A DNA stretch of 64,000 bases. Origin: Epilithonimonas lactis (GTDB taxonomy: Bacteria; Bacteroidota; Bacteroidia; Flavobacteriales; Weeksellaceae). Where the stretch lies: NCBI RefSeq assembly GCF_900110605.1, contig NZ_FOFI01000003.1:310001-374000 (forward strand). The letters are read 5' to 3'. A model generated the notes under the pieces. It searched no databases, was not told the DNA's origin, and saw nothing but the letters and a program-made list of their open reading frames with translations. How positions within the stretch are numbered: the first letter of the stretch is position 1; the number at the start of each line of letters is the position of its first letter. The translations under genes and the position numbers were made by a program. This document shows positions 58,476-64,000 of the stretch, piece after piece.

Positions 58476-59504
58476 ATGAGCGAAGAAGTCAAAAAATTTA
58501 AAGTTACCATAGACGGACAAACGACTGAAGTTTTGCCTGGTACTTCTATTTTGGAAGCTGCAAGACAAATCGGTGGTAAATCTGTTCCGCCAGCTATGTG
58601 TTATTATAGTAAATTGGAATCCAGTGGAGGCCGATGCAGAACGTGTTTGGTAGAAGTATCAAAAGGTTCTGAAGCAGACCCGAGACCAATGCCAAAGTTA
58701 GTCGCAAGTTGCAGAACTGGCGTGATGGACGGAATGGAAGTGAAAAACCTTAGTTCTGAAAAAGCACAGGAAGGTAGAAAGGCGGTGACCGAATTCCTTT
58801 TGGTCAATCACCCTTTGGATTGCCCGGTTTGTGATCAGGCGGGAGAATGTCATCTTCAGGATCTTGGTTACGAACACGGAAACCTTGAGACCAGAACTGA
58901 GTTCGAAAGAAATACCTATGATGCAGACGACATCGGTCCAAACATCAAATTGAATATGAACCGTTGCATCCTTTGCGCAAGATGTGTATTGGCAGCGAAT
59001 CAACTAACGGAGAAAAGAGAGCACGGAATCCTTTACAGAGGAGACCACGCAGAGATCTCTACAATGTTGAACAAAGCTCTGGACAACGATTTCATCGGAA
59101 ACGTGATCGATGTTTGTCCAGTTGGAGCTTTGACAGACAGAACAGCGAGATTCACCAGCAGAGTTTGGTTCACAAAACCTTACAACGCAACTTGTTCTTG
59201 TACAAAATGTAGCGGAAAAGCGGTCGTTTGGATGAAAGGTGATGAAGTGGTGAGAGTAACGGCTAGAAAAGACCAATATGGTGAAGTTGAAGAATGGATC
59301 TGTGACGAGTGTCGTTTCCACAAAAAAGACACTGCCCTTTGGAACATCGAAGGACCAAGACACATCGACAGACATTCTGTGATCTCTCTAAATCATTATG
59401 AGAAAAAAACAGAAAGCTACAATGTTTTAGAAAATTTTGAAGCCAAAGAAATTGGTGTTTCAGACGAAAAAGAAATTGAAAAATTAGATAATGAGACGAT
59501 TTGA
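58476..59504 (+). CDS. nuoG: NADH-quinone oxidoreductase subunit G, short form
   Basis: NuoG carries several iron-sulfur clusters. The 342-residue protein has a [2Fe-2S] domain with cysteines in CYYSKLESSGGRCRTCLVEV (about 42-61), SCRT (about 76-79), the His-Cys cluster (HPLDCPVCDQAGECHLQD), a further cysteine set in RCILCARCV (about 165-173) and VCPVGAL, and a C-terminal part with CTKC and WICDECRF. It ends there, lacking the molybdopterin-like domain of the ~700-900-residue enzymes. Starting at the ATG at 58476. Confidence 0.92.
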   Translation: MSEEVKKFKVTIDGQTTEVLPGTSILEAARQIGGKSVPPAMCYYSKLESSGGRCRTCLVEVSKGSEADPRPMPKLVASCRTGVMDGMEVKNLSSEKAQEGRKAVTEFLLVNHPLDCPVCDQAGECHLQDLGYEHGNLETRTEFERNTYDADDIGPNIKLNMNRCILCARCVLAANQLTEKREHGILYRGDHAEISTMLNKALDNDFIGNVIDVCPVGALTDRTARFTSRVWFTKPYNATCSCTKCSGKAVVWMKGDEVVRVTARKDQYGEVEEWICDECRFHKKDTALWNIEGPRHIDRHSVISLNHYEKKTESYNVLENFEAKEIGVSDEKEIEKLDNETI

Positions 59505-59545
59505 TATTGAGAATTTCTCAAGAATCAAAACTCAAATAAATTGAT

Positions 59546-60610
59546 ATGGAATTACTGACTTTTAAAATCATATTGGTACTTGCTCTATTCCTTCTGGCGC
59601 TTACAATCGCTGCCTACTCTACTTGGGCAGAGCGAAAAGTGGCGGCAATTATGCAGGACAGAATCGGACCAAACAGATCGGGACCTTTCGGATTGTTGCA
59701 ACCGTTGGCAGATGGTGGTAAATTTTTCTTCAAAGAGGATTTTACGCCACAACACGCTGAGAAATTCCTATTTATATTAGGACCTTCTTTGGTGATGTTT
59801 ATTTCATTGATCACTGGCGCAGTGATTCCTTGGGGAAAAACATTGAACATTGGCGGAACTTCTTTTGATCTTCAAGTTGCAAATATCGATGTTGGCGTTT
59901 TGTTCATTATCGGAATGGCTTCCATCGGTGTTTACGGAATTATGATCGGAGGTTGGGCTTCGAATAATAAATATTCATTGCTTGGCGCGATCAGAGCTTC
60001 TTCTCAAATGATCTCTTACGAGTTGGCAATGGGATTGTCTTTGTTGTCAATCATTATGATGACAGGAAGTCTTGACCTTAAAATGATCTCTGAAGTACAG
60101 GCAACTGGAAAAATCTGGGGATTCATTCCTGCTATTTCCGGGATCAACTGGAATATTCTTTATCAACCTTTGGCTTTCTTAATATTTTTTGTTGCAGCTT
60201 TGGCAGAGACCAACCGTCACCCTTTCGATCTACCAGAATGTGAATCTGAATTGGTAACAGGCTACTCTACCGAATACTCATCAATGAAATTAGGATTGTA
60301 TATGTTTGGGGAATACGTGAATATGTTCATTTCAAATGCATTCATCGTAGTTCTATTCTTCGGAGGTTACAACTATCCTGGAATTGATTGGGTAACTCAG
60401 AACTGGGGAGAAAATGCAGCTGGAATCTTGAGTATCGTCGCTTTCCTAACTAAAACAATCGTGGGAATCCTGATCTTTATGTGGATCAGATGGACACTTC
60501 CAAGATTTAGATATGACCAATTGATGCATCTTGGATGGAAAACTTTGATTCCATTGGCATTGGTAAATCTGATGATAACGGGTGCTGTGATTTTGGCATT
60601 TGGAAATTAA
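59546..60610 (+). CDS. nuoH: NADH-quinone oxidoreductase subunit H
   Basis: NuoH is the membrane subunit forming part of the quinone channel. The 354-residue protein has eight helices, with AERKVAAIMQDRIGPNRSGPFG (about 28-49) and ETNRHPFDLPECESELVTGYSTEYSSMKLG (about 222-251), both highly conserved in the family. Confidence 0.97.
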   Translation: MELLTFKIILVLALFLLALTIAAYSTWAERKVAAIMQDRIGPNRSGPFGLLQPLADGGKFFFKEDFTPQHAEKFLFILGPSLVMFISLITGAVIPWGKTLNIGGTSFDLQVANIDVGVLFIIGMASIGVYGIMIGGWASNNKYSLLGAIRASSQMISYELAMGLSLLSIIMMTGSLDLKMISEVQATGKIWGFIPAISGINWNILYQPLAFLIFFVAALAETNRHPFDLPECESELVTGYSTEYSSMKLGLYMFGEYVNMFISNAFIVVLFFGGYNYPGIDWVTQNWGENAAGILSIVAFLTKTIVGILIFMWIRWTLPRFRYDQLMHLGWKTLIPLALVNLMITGAVILAFGN

Positions 60611-60690
60611 TAGGTTGGAAGTCTGAAGACTGATGTGAAAATATAGAAAAATTTGAAAATGAGCTGATGCGAAAATGCGACGACGGAATT

Positions 60691-60720
60691 AACTTCCATC
60701 TCCCAGCTTCCATCTTCTAA
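60691..60720. repeat. Short-period repeat in the nuoH-nuoI spacer
   Basis: CTTCCATCTCCCAGCTTCCATCTTC words follow each other at about 7-8 bp intervals. The same words lie inside tilS at 10551-10586 in the same orientation. Confidence 0.5.
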
Positions 60721-60739
60721 CATTTAATTATAAAAAATA

Positions 60740-61297
60740 ATGAAACTTACTAACAGATCAAAAGTTGTTTCGAACAAAGAAATGACCTTTTCTGAGAAGA
60801 TCTACCTTCCGGCGATTTTCAAGGGAATGGGGATCACTTTGAAGCACGCTGTGAGAACCGTTGTAAAACGCGCTCCAAACGTATATTCTTATCCTGAGGT
60901 TCAAAAACCAAGAGCAGAAATCTGGAGAGGCCAACACGTTTTGAAAAGAGACGAGGAAGGGAGAGAAAGATGTACAGCTTGTGGACTTTGTGCAGTGGCT
61001 TGTCCTGCAGAAGCGATCACAATGACAGCTGGCGAAAGAACCAAGGAAGAAAAACACCTTTACAGAGAAGAAAAATATGCTGAAATCTACGAGATCAATA
61101 TGCTTAGATGCATCTTCTGCGGAATGTGTGAAGAGGCTTGTCCTAAATCTGCAATCTACTTAACAGATAGATTGGTGGATGTGGAACAAAACAGAAATTC
61201 TTTCATCTACGGAAAAGACAAACTGGTTGAGAAAATCAATGCAAGGATTGACATCACAGAAAGACAATCTGAGAAACAAAAAAATGCAGTAAAATAA
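60740..61297 (+). CDS. nuoI: NADH-quinone oxidoreductase subunit I
   Basis: NuoI binds two [4Fe-4S] clusters (N6a and N6b). The 185-residue protein has the two motifs CTACGLCAVACP (about 78-89) and CIFCGMCEEACP (about 123-134). Stop overlaps the nuoJ start by 1 base (TAATG). Confidence 0.97.
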   Translation: MKLTNRSKVVSNKEMTFSEKIYLPAIFKGMGITLKHAVRTVVKRAPNVYSYPEVQKPRAEIWRGQHVLKRDEEGRERCTACGLCAVACPAEAITMTAGERTKEEKHLYREEKYAEIYEINMLRCIFCGMCEEACPKSAIYLTDRLVDVEQNRNSFIYGKDKLVEKINARIDITERQSEKQKNAVK

Positions 61298-61794
61298 TGG
61301 ATCAGATTTTATTTTTTATCGTAGCGTTTTTAGCCATCGCAAGTGCAGTTTACTTTGTATTTGCAAAAAATCCAATGTACGCAATCCTTTCACTCATCGT
61401 GACGATGTTTTCCATCGCGGGAATGTACATTCTTCTTAATGCTCAGTTTCTTGGTATCGTTCAGATCATCGTTTATACAGGTGCGATCATGGTATTGTTC
61501 CTTTATATCTTAATGATGTTGAACCTTAATAAAGAAGACGAAAGCAAGAAAGACAACCTTCCGAAGTTCATCGGGATCTTCTCAGTTTGTATTTTATTTG
61601 TTGGAATGCTAGGTGCTTACAAAGGACTTAGCGGAAAAACAGTAGCAGAAGGCAACATCGATTATTCTGTAGGATTGACAAAAAATCTTGGAAGATTATT
61701 GTTTAACGAATATGTATTGCCATTCGAATTGGCTTCTATCCTTATTTTAGCAGGGATTGTAGGTGCTGTTCTTATCGGTAAAAAAGATTTATAA
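61297..61794 (+). CDS. nuoJ: NADH-quinone oxidoreductase subunit J
   Basis: NuoJ is a membrane subunit with five helices in 165 residues. The segment LGIVQIIVYTGAIMVLFLYILMML (about 54-77) is the conserved third helix of the family. Stop and nuoK start are 4 bp apart. Confidence 0.96.
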   Translation: MDQILFFIVAFLAIASAVYFVFAKNPMYAILSLIVTMFSIAGMYILLNAQFLGIVQIIVYTGAIMVLFLYILMMLNLNKEDESKKDNLPKFIGIFSVCILFVGMLGAYKGLSGKTVAEGNIDYSVGLTKNLGRLLFNEYVLPFELASILILAGIVGAVLIGKKDL

Positions 61795-61798
61795 GATT

Positions 61799-62131
61799 AT
61801 GGGAGGAGACGTAAATACATTTATACAGCAAGTGCCTTTGGAATATTTCATTATGCTGTGCACACTTCTGTTTTGTCTTGGTGTTTTAGGAGTTTTGCTT
61901 CGTAAAAATGCCATCGTAATATTAGGATGTGTAGAATTGATGCTTAATTCCGTAAATCTTTTACTGGCAGCATTTTCAGCTTACAGTGGCGATGGCAACG
62001 GTCAGCTTTTGGTATTCTTCATTATGGTGGTTGCCGCTGCGGAAGTAGCTGTAGGACTAGCAATTATCGCTATGATGTACAGAAATACAAAATCTGTGGA
62101 CGTGAGTATTTTTAATAAATTAAGAGGATAA
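61799..62131 (+). CDS. nuoK: NADH-quinone oxidoreductase subunit K
   Basis: I use the ATG at 61799 (MGGDVNTFIQQVPLEYF); a longer frame overlaps nuoJ. The 110-residue protein has three helices, with the membrane glutamates in LGCVELMLNSVNLLL (about 43-57) and AAEVAVGLAI (about 79-88), needed for proton pumping. Confidence 0.95.
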   Translation: MGGDVNTFIQQVPLEYFIMLCTLLFCLGVLGVLLRKNAIVILGCVELMLNSVNLLLAAFSAYSGDGNGQLLVFFIMVVAAAEVAVGLAIIAMMYRNTKSVDVSIFNKLRG

Positions 62132-62139
62132 TAAAAGGA

Positions 62140-64000
62140 ATGGAAAATTTAGTTTACGCGATCGTACTTTTACCTTTAATTGGATTCATCATCAACGGAC
62201 TTTTCGGGAAAAACCTTCCGAAGATGGTTGTTGGAGGATTGGCAACATTGGTAGTTTTCGCTTCGTTTGTTATCACAGCAAGTATATTTTTTGGATTCAA
62301 AAATGATAGCGCACCTGTTATCATCAAAGCTTTCGAATGGTTTAGAGTTAATGGTATTCAGGTTAATTTTGGATTCCAAGTTGATCAGTTATCCTTAATG
62401 ATGGTGATGATCATCACAGGAATCGGTTCATTGATCCACCTCTATTCTATTGGCTACATGAGCCACGACAAAGGATTCTATAAGTTTTTCACTTACCTGA
62501 ATCTCTTCATTTTCTCGATGTTGCTTTTGGTTTTAGGAAGCAATTATCTGATCTTGTTTATCGGTTGGGAAGGTGTTGGACTTTGTTCTTATTTACTAAT
62601 TGGATTCTGGTACACCAACGAAGAATATGGAAAAGCAGCAAGAAAAGCTTTCATTATGAACCGTATCGGTGACCTTGGATTATTGATCGGAATCTTTGCC
62701 ATTGCAGCAAACGTGAACGCTATAGATTATCTTTCTGTAGCTCAAAACGCTTCAAGCTTTGAATTGGATGGAACAGTGATCATCTTTATCACTGCAAGTT
62801 TATTCATTGGAGCGACAGGGAAATCTGCTCAGGTGCCTTTGTACACTTGGTTGCCAGACGCGATGGCTGGACCAACACCAGTTTCTGCATTGATCCACGC
62901 TGCGACGATGGTAACAGCTGGTATCTATTTGGTTGTAAGATCTAACTTCTTGTTTGTTCTTGCGCCAACAGTTCAGGACGGAATTTTATTGATTGGATTC
63001 TTGACTGCAGCATTGGCTGGTTTCTACGCACTTCGTCAAAACGATATCAAAAAAGTACTGGCATATTCTACAGTTTCTCAACTTGGATTTATGTTCATCG
63101 CTTTAGGTTTGGGTGCTTATTCTACAGCAATGTTCCACGTGATGACGCACGCTTTCTTCAAAGCTTTGTTGTTCTTAGGTGCAGGTTCCGTAATCCACGC
63201 GATGAGCAACGAACAGGATATGCGTTTTATGGGAGGCTTGAAAAAATATATTCCAATCACCCACATCACATTCCTGATCGGAACTTTGGCAATCTCAGGA
63301 TTTCCATTATTATCAGGGATGATCTCCAAAGACGAAATTTTGGTGGCAGCTTACGCTAAAAATCCAATTTATTGGGTGATGTTATTCATCTTGGCGGCCA
63401 TCACAGCAACTTATATGTTCAGATTGTACTATTTGACTTTCCACGGCGAATTCAGAGGGACAGAAGATCAAAAGCACCATTTGCACGAGAGTCCTGCAAA
63501 TATGACTTTGCCATTGATTGTTTTGGCTGTCCTTTCAGTAGTTGGAGGTTTTATCAATCTTCCTCACTTTATCGGTCACGGTAATTATGCTAAATTAATG
63601 GAATGGCTGAAACCTGTGTTGACGGAAGAAAGTTTCAAACAAATGGAAAACACACTTTCGGGGGTTCAATTCAACACAGAAATGATCCTTTTGGGAGCAA
63701 CAATCTTAATGTTTTTCACAGTCTGGTTCTTTGTTAAAAACACTTACGTGAAAAAACAGAAAAGAGCACTTCCGGAAGATCAATATACAGGTTGGGAAAA
63801 ATTATCAGCTAAGAAATTATTCGTTGATGAGATCTACAACGCCTGCATCGTGAGACCTTTCGAGGAAGCTGGTAAAGCTGCGGCGATGTTTGACAAAGCA
63901 GTTCTGGATCCTATCGTGAATTTCATAGGACTTGGCGCAGCAGATTCTGGAAGAGCGGCAAAACGCCTTCAGAACGGAAATGTAGAAAACTATGTGCTGA
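62140..64000 (+). CDS. nuoL: NADH-quinone oxidoreductase subunit L (partial, C-terminus outside window)
   Basis: I translated from ATG 62140 to the window end: 620 codons of an antiporter-like subunit. Seen: FIGWEGVGLCSYLLIGFWY (about 147-165), the conserved lysine helix TGKSAQVPLYTWLPDAMAGPTPVSALIHAATMVTAGIYL (about 226-264), the broken-helix region with SALIHAA, and MTHAFFKALLFLGAGSVIHA. The long C-terminal amphipathic helix begins near the window edge. The gene is 8 bp after nuoK. Confidence 0.96.
   Translation, partial: MENLVYAIVLLPLIGFIINGLFGKNLPKMVVGGLATLVVFASFVITASIFFGFKNDSAPVIIKAFEWFRVNGIQVNFGFQVDQLSLMMVMIITGIGSLIHLYSIGYMSHDKGFYKFFTYLNLFIFSMLLLVLGSNYLILFIGWEGVGLCSYLLIGFWYTNEEYGKAARKAFIMNRIGDLGLLIGIFAIAANVNAIDYLSVAQNASSFELDGTVIIFITASLFIGATGKSAQVPLYTWLPDAMAGPTPVSALIHAATMVTAGIYLVVRSNFLFVLAPTVQDGILLIGFLTAALAGFYALRQNDIKKVLAYSTVSQLGFMFIALGLGAYSTAMFHVMTHAFFKALLFLGAGSVIHAMSNEQDMRFMGGLKKYIPITHITFLIGTLAISGFPLLSGMISKDEILVAAYAKNPIYWVMLFILAAITATYMFRLYYLTFHGEFRGTEDQKHHLHESPANMTLPLIVLAVLSVVGGFINLPHFIGHGNYAKLMEWLKPVLTEESFKQMENTLSGVQFNTEMILLGATILMFFTVWFFVKNTYVKKQKRALPEDQYTGWEKLSAKKLFVDEIYNACIVRPFEEAGKAAAMFDKAVLDPIVNFIGLGAADSGRAAKRLQNGNVENYVL

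Noticed and set aside
1-64000. CRISPR arrays, tRNA and rRNA genes, prophage or transposase genes
   Set aside because: No direct repeats with regular spacers, no cloverleaf candidates in the intergenic regions, and no integrase, transposase or phage structural genes were found. The heptamer array at 23291 has no spacers.

Overview
The window looks like chromosome of a low-GC member of the Bacteroidota, most likely a Chryseobacterium-like flavobacterium (Weeksellaceae). The basis is: several secreted proteins with type A C-terminal sorting domains of the type IX secretion system (T9SS), a GLPGLI-family protein, a SusC-like TonB receptor, promoter -7 boxes of the Bacteroidota form TAnnTTTG with few clear Shine-Dalgarno sequences, a short-chain flavobacterial-type threonine dehydrogenase, and a probable sulfonolipid gene pair of a type described in Chryseobacterium. 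No rRNA, tRNA, CRISPR array, prophage or transposase was seen. Most of the window is core chromosome with small accessory patches.

Layout. 0-12.5 kb: partial DoxX, Era GTPase, a T9SS cargo protein, NrnA, two envelope proteins (one GLPGLI), a compact lipoprotein-hydrolase-DUF1304 operon, ExbD, DsbD, TilS and an OmpA-type lipoprotein. 12.5-19.1 kb: an O-methyltransferase and an NlpC/P60 peptidase, then an accessory stretch of SH3, YARHG and PH-like unknown proteins, a broken mini-gene, a gene with a possible nonsense mutation, and two tandem small membrane paralogues. 19.1-27.1 kb: a TonB-dependent receptor, KdsA (Kdo synthesis for LPS), DUF1697 and a large DUF2723 membrane protein. 27.3-29.7 kb: a cysteine-synthase-like enzyme next to a serine-palmitoyltransferase-like enzyme, best read as cysteate synthase plus cysteate fatty acyltransferase of sulfonolipid synthesis. 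29.8-38.8 kb: a RelE/ParE toxin-antitoxin pair, a phytanoyl-CoA dioxygenase-like protein, a frameshifted secreted protein, a class C serine hydrolase, a MazG-like protein, Tag glycosylase, a eukaryote-like PyrE-PyrF fusion (UMP synthase) and an M1-like protein with a C-terminal barrel. 38.8-52.4 kb: two tandem T9SS cargo paralogues, a 1080-residue outer-membrane protein, rhodanese, threonine dehydrogenase, a degenerate deacetylase, a phosphoesterase, KAS III, YigZ, a zinc metallopeptidase, a GNAT and a small membrane protein. 52.5-64 kb: the complex I operon nuoA-B-C-D-E-F-(OMP)-G-H-I-J-K-L, with L cut by the window end. An unrelated outer-membrane protein gene lies between nuoF and nuoG, and nuoG is short.

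The intergenic DNA carries several families of structured or short-period repeats: near-perfect 22-bp-arm palindromes (two copies), a 110-bp structured element (two copies), a nested palindromic element, an 11-copy TTGATGG heptamer array, an inverted GAGAGTTT repeat, and drifted 7-8 bp word repeats in the nuo spacers. All functions here are read from sequence motifs alone; no database search was run.
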